Assembly (NCBI GenBank): GCA_028386065.3 | Contig: JAKUCV010004748.1 | Location: forward strand, 1-64,000 | Direction of reading: 5' to 3' | Origin: Turnera subulata | Taxonomy: Eukaryota; Streptophyta; Magnoliopsida; Malpighiales; Passifloraceae | Length of the DNA stretch: 64,000 nucleotides | Part shown: positions 40,479 to 53,434 of the stretch, piece by piece | Numbering within the stretch: position 1 is the stretch's first letter | Layout of the letters: every line of letters begins with the position of its first letter | Translations under genes and position numbers: made by a program | The notes under the pieces: model-generated | The model's input: the letters and a program-made list of their open reading frames with translations, nothing else | Told to the model about the DNA's origin: nothing | Database searches by the model: none

Positions 40479-40759
40479 CTCCCTCCGTCCCACTCAAGCT
40501 GGCGTTTAGGTTTAGGCCCAATAATTAAAGAAATTATTAGCTTTGATTTAATCTAAATAAAGTTTGCTTAAATTGTCTAATTTGCCCTTACAAAAGATGA
40601 GAGAGAAAGATAAAAGAGAGAATAGGTGTAGAAGATAGCACTAAAATTTATATTGAATTCAATAAAAAATAATTAAAATTATCTAGAATTTATAAAATGC
40701 CAGCTTGAGTGGGACAAATTTTTTTTACTAATACGCCAGCTTGAGTGGGACGGAGGGAG
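40479..40759. mobile_element. Stowaway-type MITE (Tc1/mariner)
   Basis: 281 bp with terminal inverted repeats starting CTCCCTCCGTCCCACTCAAG and ending in the complement, flanked by TA on both sides (40477-40478 and 40760-40761). The right terminal motif GCCAGCTTGAGTGGGAC also occurs once more just inside (about 40700), so the end is doubled. Non-coding. Confidence 0.9.
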
Positions 40760-40761
40760 TA

Positions 40762-41474
40762 GGAAGTACTATGAGTTCCAATTCAAGGAGACGATCACCC
40801 GCCAACTTCACAAGAAACAAGGCCATGCAATGCCTGCATATGTTCTATTGTTTGGAAAAGTACTAATATATTAATTATAGGCCGTGGATTGATACAGCAT
40901 TTGTGTTTAAGCTGCGTCATTTGGTTACTTACCACTAATAGTTTTGAAACTCCATCTCATTTCCAATGCATAGACTAATCATAAATGCGCGAATGTGATC
41001 ATAAGATTAATACATATATCAAAAACAAATCGTATCAAATATTTCGCATTGAATGTCGTAAAAGTCAAATTAATTTATCAAGGTAGGATTATTTTAAATT
41101 TGAGTATGCACATACATTTCGAAATTCCGGGAAACAGAAAAGAAGAATGGTTATTAAAAGGTCCGACCAAAAAACAAATTACTATTTGAAAGGTTAGATT
41201 TGATTGAAGAAGGGTCAGTGAAAACAGTACCTCCCCGTTAGTTCTTGCACAATCTCTCATGCACAGTCATCGGAATTACCAAATAAAAATTTCGTTCTAA
41301 ATATGGTTTACCTAATATGCAAATATTAAAACATCCATCGTCATCTCGTCTACAATGACATTCTTTGCAGTGATGCGTAAACCCAAGAATTTAGTGAATT
41401 GGTCACCCTTGGATCATGGATAATACATATCAAGGTATATTTTGTGCTTTTTTTTTTTTTTCTCTTGTGAGGAT
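40762..41474. other. Intergenic region between MITE and hAT element
   Basis: AT-rich with no coding frame of note. It ends with a poly-T run (41448-41461) just before the hAT target site. Confidence 0.45.
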
Positions 41475-42019
41475 GCATAGATTAGGGGTGAGCAAATTTA
41501 CCGACCCGACCGTGCCGAACCGATACCGCGGTTAAACCGACGGTATTGGCTCGAAAAATGGTCAAGCGCACCAGCCACCCCCCCTATTTGTTCCGTGCCG
41601 ATCGAACCGATAGGTTGAGTCGGTCGGGAGCGTTTCGAGCCGACGGTACTCGGCACAGGCCGATACCGCCAGGCCCAACACCCCCAAAACTCACAGGCCC
41701 CCCAACCCCAATACCAAACCCAATAGCCCAACCAACATCCACCCAACCCAATGACCCAAACACAGAAATTAAAACCCTAAAAACACTGCTAACTCACACA
41801 CCACTTTCACAACACAAATCCTCGCCGCTCTCATCTCAACTCTCTCTTTCTCTCAACTCTCAGATTGCATCGAACCCTCCCTCCTTCCTCTCTGTCTCAG
41901 TCTCTCTCTCTCAACTGCGGTCGGCGTTGGCCTGTGCTTGAGTTCTCTTCTCTTCCACCCTCCCTCGACCTTATTGACTCTCGGGCTTGAGTTCTCTTTC
42001 GATTCGATGTCTGAGAGTC

Positions 42020-42160
42020 ACAAACCCTAATCCCCAAATGGGAACCCTAATTCCCTAATTCGAAGCCCAATTCCCCAATTCAAAACCCTAATTCCCCAAT
42101 TTGAAACCCTAATTCCCAAAATCAAAGCAAACAATCCCCAAAAACTAGAACCCTAATACT
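42020..42160 (+). repeat. Array of telo-box-like motifs in the transposase leader
   Basis: AACCCTAAT occurs at least five times here, in loosely repeated units of about 20 bp (AACCCTAATTCCCAATT-like), plus one AAACCCTAA at about 41767. AAACCCTA telo-boxes are known promoter/leader elements of plant housekeeping genes. The array sits upstream of a splice donor (GT at 42194). Confidence 0.55.
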
Positions 42161-42414
42161 CCCAAGAGTCAATCAAAGCTCGAATTCGCTAAGGTATGCA
42201 TGTCTGATATCCTTTCCTTCAAATTCGCCATATAATTAAGCTCTTTTATTTTAGTTAAAGCATATTGGTTTTTGTTTGTGTGTGACTCAGCGACTATGTG
42301 TGTTGAAGCTCAAATTTGATGCTTAATTGCTTATTGGTTTCTCTTTGTGTGTGTGTTTATTTGGAAATTGGAATTCGTTGATGCTTATTGTGTGGTTTCT
42401 GTCTGTGTGTGTAG

Positions 42415-44815
42415 ATGGTGAAGATTGGACACGCCGGACACATCGAGTCTGTAGCAAAAAGCTCTGCAGTGCTTGCAAGTGAGGAAGCAGCCGCAGGTGG
42501 GATGGATGTTGATTGTCCACCATCATCTCAGCCTCCTCAAGGACCTCAACCTGCACCAATGCTTGCACCCTCACTGCCACCACCAAGCGGAGCAGCACCA
42601 ATGCAGGAATTAGGAGGAACGGCTGAAGGGAAGATGATTGTACCAGTGACAAGGAACCTGAACAAGAGCAAGGATAGGTCAAAGGTCTGGGAGCATTTCC
42701 AGAAGATTGACAACCCAGGCGGGGTCAGAATTGGAAAATGCAAAAGATGCGGTCAAGAATTCAGAGCTGATTCAAAAAAGAACGGCACATCTGGTATGTT
42801 AGCTCATTTGAAAAGATGCCTCCAGAATCATAGCATAGATGATTACTGTCAAACTGAGCTAATTCATGGTGAGGATGAGGAAGGAAAGGGTAGTTTGTCT
42901 GCTTATAAGTTTGATCATGAGACTGTTAGGAAAGCTTTAGCGTGTATGACCATTACTGATGAATTGCCATTTAGGTTTGTAGATGGTCATGGTTTTAGAA
43001 AGTTGATGTCAGTTGCATGTCCTAGGTTCAAGATGCCTTCTCGGTGGACAGTTTCTAGGAATTGTCTCCAATTTTATCTTGATGAGAAAAAGCACCTTAG
43101 GGAGTTTATTAAGTCAAATTGTCAAAGGGTCTGTATCACTACCGACACATGGACCTCGATTCAAAGGATAAATTACATGAGTCTAACTGCCTATTTTGTT
43201 GACAATGAGTGGAAGTTGAGAAAATATGTGCTGAATCTCTGTCCAATAGGTAGTCACAAAGGGGAAAAATTGTTGCTGCTATTGAGAAGTGTTTGAATGA
43301 GTGGGGGATAACTAGTATTTTTACAATTACAGTTGACAATGCATCCTCTAATGATGTTGTTGTACATCACTTGCAAAGGAAGGTAGGCAAGTGGAAAGGT
43401 AGTGTGTTGGGTTGTAAGTACATGCATATGAGGTGTGTGGCACATATTGTCAATCTGATTGTAGGTGATGGACTGAAATGCACAGGGAAGGCTGTCTATA
43501 GAATTCGTAGGGCTGTTAGATATGTTAGGCAGTCTCCTGCTAGGTTGCAAAAGTTTAGGGAGTGTGTTGTTGCTGATGGCATTCAAAGCAAAGCCTTGTT
43601 GTCCATTGATGTTCCTACTAGGTGGAATTCAACATTTATCATGTTGGATACCGCCTGTAAGTTTGAAGGAGCATTTGACAATTTTAGTGTTGAGGATGAT
43701 AATTTCAAGAAGGACATGGAGGCTTTTGATAAAGGAGCTGAAGAAGACTGGCCGGGGATGCCTACACATGAAGATTGGGCTAATGCGAGGAGATTGTGCA
43801 ACTGTCTAGGCAACTTCTATGATCTCACCAAATTCATTTCTGGCACTTCATATGTTACTTGTAATGCCTATTTTGAAGAAATTATTTCTTTGCATGGAAT
43901 GTTACTTCAGTGGATTGATGATGCTGATGTTGAAACGAGCATCATGGCTCAAAATATGAAGTCCAAGTTTGACAAATATTGGGGTGACATCGATAGGTGT
44001 AATATGGTGCCATTTATTGCATCAATTCTGGATCCGAGGTACAAGTATGGGTTCATTCATTTCTCTTTAAAGAAAGTGTATGGTGAAGTGACAGGGTCTA
44101 GCATGTGGGAAAGGGTCAAAGAGGCTACACGAGCTATGTTTGAAGCATACCAGATGATGTTGTTTCCTCCACCTCCATCTCGTCCTCCAACACAATCTGC
44201 CATTGAGGTATCATCATCAGCCTCTGTTGTTTCTTCTACTGCAACTGATGATGTCGGAAGTTCAGAAAGAGTTGAAGATGAAAGGGACAGAAGAAGGGTA
44301 TTCAAAGATGATTTAAAGCAGGAATTCAAGAGGATGAAGCATGGTGACAGCAGTGAAATAAAGACTGAGCTGGAAAAGTATCTTGCAGAGGCTACTGAAG
44401 AAGATGTCAAGAGTTTTGACATTTTGATGTGGTGGAAGATGAATTCTCCTAGGTTCCCGATTCTGTCTGCTATGGCTCGAGATGTCCTTGCAGTTCCAGT
44501 GTCCACAGTTGCATCTGAATCAGTCTTCAGTACTAGTGGTAGGGTTTTAGATCCATATAGGAGTTCATTAACTCCAAAAATTGTGCAAGCTCTTATCTGC
44601 GCTCAAGATTGGATTAGAGCAGGAATTACAGATTATAAGAGTGAATTGGATATTGATGAACCTGCATCCAATGTAGACAGACTTGAGAAAGGTATTGTTG
44701 CAGTCCATCTTATGTTTTTTTATACTTTTTTTATCTACTCTTCTAACATTAATTACTACTATTTATTTTAGAAATGGGTGACCTGCTGCTTCAAGAAAAT
44801 ACAATTGAAGTCTGA
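42415..44815 (+). pseudogene. hAT transposase (RICESLEEPER/BED-zinc-finger type), one frameshift
   Basis: A leader intron (42194-42414) ends exactly before the ATG. The frame encodes a BED zinc finger (CKRCGQEF...HLKRC), the catalytic-region motif TTDTWTS and, after the shift, TITVDNASSND, RCVAHIVNLIV and the C-terminal hATC dimerisation block (WWKMNSPRFPILS, VPVSTVASESVFSTSGRVLD). The two main frames, 42415-43296 and 43293 onward, join only if one base is restored in the A run at 43265-43269. A final short exon, 44772-44815, follows an 80-bp intron. The total would be about 770 residues. As it stands the protein is truncated before the catalytic core is complete. Confidence 0.88.
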
Positions 44816-45640
44816 AATCAGTGGTGGATTGGTGAATTTTTTTGTTAGTCTTTGCCTCTTGTTAACTCACTGTTCCTGTGCTTATTTTTCTCTTTAATTC
44901 TGATATGCATATTGAGAAGTAAATTCCATTTCATTCTCAGATCTTGGCGTCTTGCTGCTGTGGATGGAAAGGATCTAGGATGAGGAGTTGAAGTTCAGGA
45001 CTCTGATCTGATTCTGATGTATTTTTGATTTCTGATATTTGGTTCTGTAATTGTAACTTATTGTTGTTTTTCCTACTGGTTGCTAAATTTGGATATTATT
45101 AACAGTTTGCATGCTTGCTAGTTTGTATTGGATTAAGGATTTGGTTTTGGTTATGTATGTCAAACATATGAAATTCTGGAAAATTTTGAGTTCTGGCTTA
45201 GTCATATTGTCAGCATCGGCAGGGCTCAAAGTCGACCGTACCGACGTCGGTATTGATCGGCACCATGCCGATCGGCATTGAGGGGTAAACGGCTCGGCGT
45301 CGGTCGGAAATTAGGTATGTCGGAAAAGTCATACCGATTCAAATTTCGGCACGGTATGTGCCGAACCGACGTTTTGCTCACCCCTAGCATAGATTGCCGT
45401 AGTTTACTTAATTGATTATTAATAAGCTCTCTTATATAAAGGAAGGTTGAATAAAGAATTGTCTTTGAAAGACAAATAGCATTAAGAGAAAAAGAGAAAT
45501 AATTACAAGTGTAACTGTGCCGAAAAAACTCGATCGACCGAACTTTATTCTTGAGGAATGATATAAACAGGAACCTGGACTTTGACTCGTAATATTACTA
45601 GTGAATAGTGTGATTATTACTACTTAATTATCATTTATCA

Positions 45641-48600
45641 TCACCAGTTGAAGCTAATGGACTCAAAGTGCAAGTTGTTGGCCCAGCTAGACGAGCAAAT
45701 TTTGGCAACCTCATGCCTCATTGTCATTGGCCCGCAGGCTAGCACCCCAACATCCGAGCTTTTACATTCAAATAAAATTCCTACAATCACCACAGAAAAT
45801 ATAACATAATGATTAATATACATTAGTAACGCCTATTTGGAAAATGATTATTATATTCTTCAACCCAAAAACATCAGTGCAATTTCTTACTAACAAAACA
45901 AAATCCAATTCAGAATCATTTATTAAGATTTAATCACTTTGTTGATAATAAGTAGTATAGACTAGGTAGTGCTTTTAGACAAATTGGAAATTGCGAGTAG
46001 CTTTAGCAAATTTGTGGCGAATTATCAAAACCATAATTTAGTAAGAGATGATTAATTTTGAATATGGGTTGTGGGTAGTAAGTAACCACACTTACTCTTG
46101 AGATCAGGCCTTGCACCAAAATGCACCTTGGTAGCTTGAACAAGGGATTGATGAGGGAGGCATCCAAGCTCTCTCTCCGTGTCATGAAACCATGAAGCCG
46201 GAGATGCGGTTGGAGTTGGCACTTCCAAGTTCTGGATTTGCTTCCCTTCTGTGTCATTGATCCCTTTCTTGCTTAGAAAGAAAGCTACATTAGAAGCAAT
46301 AAAAATGCAGGCGCAGGCCAGAAACATATCCCATAGTACGAAATAAGAGAAGTGGTATAGCTCATCAGTGTTGTGATCAATAGGGTAGATATAGTAACGA
46401 CTAACAATCCCCAGTAACAAGAGGAACATGATAAATGATGAGGCAATTATTGCACCGAGCCATAGCCAATTGTGTGGCCCTAGGTTCCCATAGATGGGCG
46501 AGTCTGATGGGTTAGGCTTGAACCATATGGTTTGGACCAGCTTTTCAGTATCTGTCATGGTCCGCTCTTCCTCTCTGGTGATGTAGGCTTCAATTTGGAG
46601 CTGCAATTTGGAAATATCATTTGGTGGCGGCCCATTAACGGGAAGCAAGAACTCTAATACGGCAAGATCAGCTGTGTTCTTGAATGCACAAATCAGGAGG
46701 AGTTGTGGAACTTGAGCGTTTGGCTTTGCGCTTTGAAAAATGATCTCCCGGATTATGGAGATAAAGGGAGAGATGCCACTGCCTCCACTTACCATTACCA
46801 GCAACTCATGCCTGTGTAAAGTAATTAACCAGGAACTATGAGAACAATATTTCTTTGAAAAATTAAAAAGAAGAGAGTAAATATTGTATCCGTTAATTAG
46901 ATGCTGACCTCAAGAAATGAGATGAAGTAGGTCCATAAGGTCCTTCAACAGAAACCTGAAGACAATCCACGGAAGAAGAAATTTCTTGGTAAAGCTTTTG
47001 GGACCAACTTCCCTGCCTTTTGATAACTACGCTTAGCTTGTCTGGCTCCATGTTGCAGTTTGACGTCACAGTAAAAGGGTGCCATTGCAGTTTGGAGATT
47101 TTTGGAACGTGTAAAAATATTATGCTTGTTGGGTTATATTGCAATCCTGAGGGAGATCAAAAGGTCGCTCATTTTAACCCAAAAAAAAAAAATCATAATA
47201 CACTAAATCAGTTGGTGCATTCATCTTTATATATATGAGTTTCTTACCCCGGCTCTTGGAGAAGCTCAACTCAATACTACTACATGGTAAGATACGAGCA
47301 GAGACCAATCTAGCCCGTCGTTGTGACTGTAAGAACCTCAAGTATCGGTCCACGATGAAGAGGAAGATCCCGGGAAGGATCATGCAGAAATAAGCAGCAC
47401 CAACATGCAGTGCATAGAAAATTATATAGAGGATGTATAGATGGTGGGTGTAGAAGAAAATTTCAAACATTTTGCGCCTGATGCGATTGAAGCTTGTTAT
47501 CCACATCGCTAATGCAAACACAGTTGCAATCTCTCCTGCAACATTAGACACCCATGTTTTGCTCCATTCTAGCATCTGCGTTATCCAACAACTTGCAGTA
47601 AGTCATCCCATACTAGAATAATTAATTTATAATGAATACTGAACTAATTTGCTAAAAGCTTAAAACTATGCTTCTTTGCATTTATTGTTTTTCTCCAGGA
47701 TCAGCCACGCCCTGCGTGAGAGATTATTTTATTTAACCAGAAGTTATTCCTCTGTGTTTTTTCTTCGTATTTTTGGCACAAATCATGTGGGTTTATGTCA
47801 AATAATACAATTATCCTTCAAGATCCCCATGCAGAATGCATATGGCATCCCCAGAAGTGAATGGAAGCTTTTTAATTTTCTGTACTCATATGCTCCTTCT
47901 TTATTTTCTATTTTCCCAACTAGTTTTTATAAATCTGTCCACATAGGATCAGTTTTCTGCCAAATGAAGCTCAGGATTGAGATGATAAGGTAACAAAAGG
48001 GGGGAGCTAGACAAAGAAAGGAGAGTGGGGAGCAAAGGGAATATCCACCCTAGCTTTTGCCAAAGAAGAAAAGACAACATGCAAAAATCATGGTTCAGAG
48101 ACAAAAAAGCCTCAACCACAGGTTTAACAGATTCCAGACCTTTATGTCCCTATCATGACAATCAAAGTCTTAGGATTGAGAAGTGTGAATTGGAAGTAGT
48201 GAGAAAATTGATATCAATTATTGCAAGTACCAGAGCCAGTTGATTAGTCATTCCCCAGTATATGATGAAACCAATGGTATGTGCAGCAAAAAGGACCATG
48301 GAAATATGCCCCAGCCAGATATGATACTTGATACTGGACTCAGATGTGAGTCCAACAAGAGGCAAAACTGAAGATCCTCGGGTTACTGGAAAGAAGAGAA
48401 ATGCCCAGCATATGTTTCCAATGTATCCAAGCCTCAAAGATACGCTTCGAAACTTAGCTTGCCACCTTCAAGACCAGAGAGTGGCAATGAAACAAGCTTT
48501 AAATAAATAGATTGATAAATAACAGGAGAAGAGAAAAGAAAGAAAGAAAGAGCAGACAAAGGGAACGAAGGATAATCTATACACGTACACTTTCTCCCCT

Positions 48601-49309
48601 GGTTTATGCATATGAAGATGGCCAAAACTGACATACAAGTAATTGGCAAGTGACCAGATTAAGAGTGCAAGAAACATGGCTCCAAAAGCAAGCTCCATTA
48701 CAGAGACTATTCCCAGAGGAGACATCACAAGCACCGGCCGTCTTAAGAAAGACAAATGATTCCTTGTGACAGCACTATACAACCGGCAGGTTCAAGATAA
48801 AAGCAGCGCAGTTAGTGCGTCACTTCCACAGTTTTATTACACTTCGATATATACCAAGAACATCAAAATTATCTCTCTCAAAAGGAAGAAAGAACAAACT
48901 GAAATAATGAAGATTAAGGTGGAGAAAATGGAAATTAAGACAACCTTTTGGAGCTAGGCCCTCCAATTTTGTTCTGAAAATGGAGATACACACATCCACA
49001 AGAAGCTATCAACATGATGGGAACTGAAAAGAGCAGAAGATTTGTCCCTGTGCATGGATAGAAAGAGTATAAATTATAAGAAGGATAAAATATAAAGACG
49101 ACGTTAAGCATTGTGCTTCATGGATTAGTAGAGAAGATAAATGATGAAAAACAACCTTGTCCTCCAAAATATGTTGTTTTGAGATTGTTCGTAAGCTCAG
49201 GGGTCCATGTATCTTTGTAAACCTTTGTTGGTACCATAACCCAAATCATGAGCCATCCCAGAAACACCACAAGGAATAGCAGCCTGAAGACTGTGATGTT
49301 GCTCATCAT
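45641..49309 (-). CDS. FRO: Ferric-chelate reductase (FRO family), copy B
   Basis: Eight exons: 49309-49156, 49047-48945, 48774-48589, 48465-48231, 47575-47248, 47146-46909, 46811-46096, 45780-45641. They give 699 residues. The gene has the same architecture as copy A: an N-terminal helix (LLFLVVFLGWLMIW), haem ligands H196 and H210 in HIWLGHISMVLFAAH, H270 and H283 in THHLYILYIIFYALH, FAD motif HPFTVTS, GPYGP, NADPH motif VSGGSG and the tail NLHFESISFNW. Exons 1, 4, 5 and 8 have exactly the copy A lengths, and all intron phases match. No break was found. Its exon 4-5 intron is 655 bp; a smaller intron holds a short AACCC(A)n tail at about 47175. Both copies look functional. Differences in regulation (root iron deficiency, copper) cannot be read from here. 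Confidence 0.93.
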
Positions 49310-50599
49310 TTTCCCTACTTACAGTTTCTATGCAAGGAGGCATATGTATCAACTTGGAATTTATAGGCCGACGAAATTTGATATTGTGAATACTTTATTG
49401 GGGACTGGACCATCACAAGTAGAATAACAAAGAAGCAGCATGATTCCATGCCAAGTATATTACTACGTCCAGTCCCCACCCCCCAAAAAAAAAGATCACT
49501 ATCCCATGGTAAGTAGTAAGTTACATTTTCTGCCCCTGCGAAGATAATATTTTTCTGAATAATATGATAGCCGTACTCAATACACTTGTTTATTAGGCAA
49601 GGTCCCCTCACAGTAGAAAGAGCCGCATTGCGTTAAAGCAAAACAAAACAAAAGAATTTCTGAGAGTCCGAGATGATGTGCTTACATATGTACATCATGA
49701 ACGTGCATCATTGTGTAGTTACTGTAGTAAATCAGGCCAATATATATTGTCCCTTGCATTTGGTTATACTAAGGTGTTCAAGATGAAGAAAGTACTTCTC
49801 AAGCTCTTCTCTATATGTCTGCAAACTTCAGCATCAGAATATTTTATTACTCCTGCAATCTGACACTCTGTGGTTCAATTATTTGCCAATTTTAAGTTTT
49901 AAATCTTATATGAAGATTTAAACAGTGCATCTATTACACGCCACTAATTGCATCCTTGAGTTGACTTTAAACAATATCACGTACAATGGCTGTGCTGCTA
50001 GTACAGTTAACATTTCCAGTTAATGCAAGTACAGTTGACTTTTTTCCCCTGTTAATGCAAGTACAGTTGACTTTTCCTGATAATGCAAGTAAAGTTAATT
50101 AGGGGCTGAAGTAAGGAAGTACGACACAAAAAGGGAGGCAGAGACGGTAACATTCTTAAGGATATACGATAGGAATGGGATTTATGCTTGGAATTGGATA
50201 AGGAGAACTCAAGTCTTCTATGCAAAAGAGAGGCCTGGACTGGAAATGACATCCTATGATTATTAGCTAAAGATGAAAACAGCTGGAAAAGGTAGAGCAG
50301 TAAAATTATTTGGAAACACAAAGTAGTTTGGCTAGTACAAGCTTGTTTCGTATAAAGCCATTTGGTAAAGAGAAATGAAGACATCCACAACAGTGACGCA
50401 AGTGCAAGTGATTTATATAAAGTTGAAGCAAGAATCGTTTTGGTATTGCTGAAGTTAACGAGTAACAAAATCTCTTACTGTTATATGAAATGAACAAATC
50501 TTGACTAACCAATGAAGAAAAATATAAGCCCAGAATAAAACTACAAGTTCAATCAGTAGTACACAGCTTAGCGGTTCTGCTATTTAGAGTTGCTGGCTT
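49310..50599. other. Intergenic region between FRO copy B and DUF819 gene A
   Basis: It includes the copy B promoter and the DUF819-A 3' flank. Around 50000-50100 a 20-25 bp unit (TAATGCAAGTACAGTTGAC-like) is repeated about three times. No gene is seen. Confidence 0.5.
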
Positions 50600-53434
50600 C
50601 TACAAATGTTTTAAGATCATCACTCCAAAACCAATCCCAAGAAAAGTGGCCATAGCAACTCCAAAAATGCCTGCAAGAATCCCAGGAACAACTAGCGAAC
50701 CCCAGCCTTTGGCTGTAGCCATTCCACACGCAGTTGTAGGACCTCCGATGTTGGCATTTGATGCCAGCAGCAATAACTTTAAATCAAAGCGAAACAGTTT
50801 TCCAAATCCTAGAATTATTATGAGATGAATAGTTACTTGAACTAGTGCAAACAAGAAAATACTAGGTGCTGTGTTGATAACATTCCATATGCTTCCACTG
50901 GCACCCAAGACAGCAAAAAACACCTGTTGCAAGAAGTGGTCCATGAGGGAACAGTTCAGATTGCTATTCACTTCCCTGGCAAGAAAGATGGCTGGAAATT
51001 CATAACATATGCAGGGTCAAGTCCCGAATTTCATTCTCCGTGTTTGGGGATTCTCTGGGACTTGGAAATTATCAGGATAAAATATCAATTGAAATAACAG
51101 AGATTTCAGGGGTATCTATAAGGTGATAATTTCAGAATGGAAAACATTATTTCATTTGGCTGATCTTTCCTTCGATTGTCAAATCTAGAAGCCTCAACTT
51201 AATAATGCTAGTCACAGTCAATTGTCAAGAATATTGATGCAAAGATTGCCACAGTATTCTAAGCCAAAACTTTGCTTTCAGTCTTATCCAAAAAATTTCT
51301 TTAACTTGAGCTCTTAAACATCTTTTCAATATTTTGCAATTCAGACTTCGATGATATGTCAGTGTGAAACTATCCAGTAATTCGGAAACCTGAGGAAAAT
51401 ACCATCAAAATTTAAAAGAAACAATTCGGCTAATGTGCAGAGAAAACAGGAGCACACTAGAACCCAAAATTCCACAGGAAAGGTCAAGATATAACAAGAG
51501 AAGATGTTAGAGAGTAACATCAGAGGAATTCGACAAAAAAAAAAAATCAGGAATTGAAACAATAACAAAAGACTACAACAGAAGTCATGTCCCTTTATTA
51601 CCTGCATAAAAACCAAAGCTATTGTATCACCAGTGGGTGCAAGATTAGCAAAGTGTTTTGCAAACAATGTTGCCAAAATGACCACAATTGCCGTTATTGC
51701 TGGAAGACTGCCCCCTTCAATCTTAGAAATTGTTGCAAGATATGTGCCAGTCTTACATATCACAAAGGATATGGCAAGTGCCATAGCAGTGTATGGTACA
51801 AGGATTTTTCCATCAGAATGGGACTTCTTATCCATTTCCATGCCTGCTGGCTCAGGAAGTGAGAGAAGTGTGATGATCATAATCAAAACATGTACCTTTC
51901 AGTATATCATTGGCTCTCAACATCAATTTGAAAATTACTGAAGCTGTTAGTAATACTATGCAGTACATGGTAACCCCCAACTAGTCAAAATGGGGAAGAT
52001 AATGATTTCGTTTTTTGCTTGAATAAGAACAGTGTATCATATCAAAAGCAGCATGCCGGCAGTGGATGAAAAATGCTTGAACAGCTATGCTATATGCTAC
52101 AATTGTTATAAACAACATACCATTACGCGAAATTGAAACCTCGGGATGTATTTTAGAGGCCAATGCAAACAAGATCATAAAGTATAAAGCACAGATGACA
52201 TTGTCTGCAGCTACCCCTGCAGCCACGATAGAAGGAGTAGTACCAAGAGCTTCTGAAATTGCAACATAGTTAACAGCTACAACCAACAAAGCAAAACGTA
52301 AGTAATTCAAACATACTACCTGGTTGAAAGAGAATTCGGAAACCAAAAGCAACAGAAAGCAGACAAGAATCACCAATACAAAACCAAGACAAGCACTTTC
52401 AGCTTTTGAAAAAATTGCAGATGTCTCCCAAAACAGCTCTCTACCAAATATAATATTTTACCTCACTAATGAAGAAGCATTGGATGCAGCTTCTCTCAAC
52501 TCAAAAGGACTAGCATAATATCAGAAACACAGAAATTATGTCAGCTATGCAAAAACACTAAAACCCCCGGCCCTGAACCAAGCATTGACGAAAAGCAAGT
52601 GACACATGCAATTCATTACTAACTTACATCCACCAATATAACTACCCATGAGAGCAGCAGCTATTTTCCAATTATCTTGACCAAGCGATCGCATAGGCAC
52701 CACCAGGAAAGCCACCAACGTTCCAATTGTAGTCGCAACTGTCACGCATAAAAAAAGTACCGAAATTACTTTTGCCTCCAAACCCAAGAGACCAAGCAAG
52801 AATGTAACTTGTATAATATGAAGAGTTGTAACTAACCTGAACCAAGCAAGAAAGCCAGGAGCAAAGTCCCCGTGGAGCGAACAACATTGCGTAGGTCAGC
52901 TCTGAACAGCAGCAAGGGAACAGCGAGAGGGAGGAGGAACTCCATCACAACCGAATACGCCGCCGCATGGAACGGAATGATACCGGCATTGCTGGCGGCG
53001 AGGCCAACCAAAGTGCTCACTAACGCCGCACTAACCATGCTCCCTACCTTTGTCTTCTCTGACCTTTTCAACAACCACCGCCGAAATTCAACGTCAGCTG
53101 TAGTAAGAGACAGAGAGAGAGAGGGAGAGGGGGGATAGGGGAAAGAAGTTGATTACCAGATACCGAAAGCTCCGGTGGCGAAGAGAGCGGCCCATATCCC
53201 CCAGTGGTCGTCTGGAGATATAAGAGGATGAGTCAACCTTGACCGGACTTTTGTTGGGTGGTTGTTTTGGTGATTAATATGCTTATGGATTAGTAGTCTA
53301 TGGCGGAAAGGAGAGGAGGAGAATGTTGTTTGAACAGGGAGGAGGAGGTGGTGACGGCGAGGAGGAAAGGGTGAGAGGTGGCGGGATGATATTCGCGGCG
53401 GTGGGAGAAGGTACGGGGTAGAGAGACAAGCCAT
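50600..53434 (-). CDS. DUF819 membrane protein, plastid-type leader, copy A
   Basis: Six exons: 53434-53157, 53063-52837, 52738-52628, 52276-52121, 51846-51602, 50923-50600. They give 446 residues. The N-terminus is Ser/Pro/His/Arg-rich without acidic residues, like a chloroplast transit peptide. Then come [17 protein letters not shown], the hydrophobic block [38 protein letters not shown] and the conserved [19 protein letters not shown], which are hallmarks of DUF819 (the YjcL-like bacterial family). About ten membrane helices are expected. The transported substrate, if any, is unknown. Arabidopsis has, from memory, At5g24000 and At5g52540 of this family. Tandem with the gene at 54089-56158. 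Confidence 0.9.

Larger units (their letters stand above)
41483..45386 (+). mobile_element. hAT DNA transposon, full length
   Basis: 3904 bp between identical 8-bp duplications GCATAGAT (41475-41482 and 45387-45394). The terminal inverted repeat is TAGGGGTGAGCAAA. Both subterminal regions (41500-41680 and 45220-45375) are GC-rich and full of CCGA/TCGG words, as expected for transposase-binding sites. The element carries a spliced transposase gene with one frameshift. It lies in the interval between the two FRO genes. Confidence 0.93.

Noticed and set aside
42020..42160. Interstitial telomere or CRISPR-like array
   Set aside because: The AACCCTAAT units are irregular, spaced by unlike sequence and too few. 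They fit a leader with telo-boxes better.
47165..47185. Possible fourth micro retro-insertion (AACCC plus A run) in a FRO copy B intron
   Set aside because: The tail resembles the others but no flanking duplication could be found.
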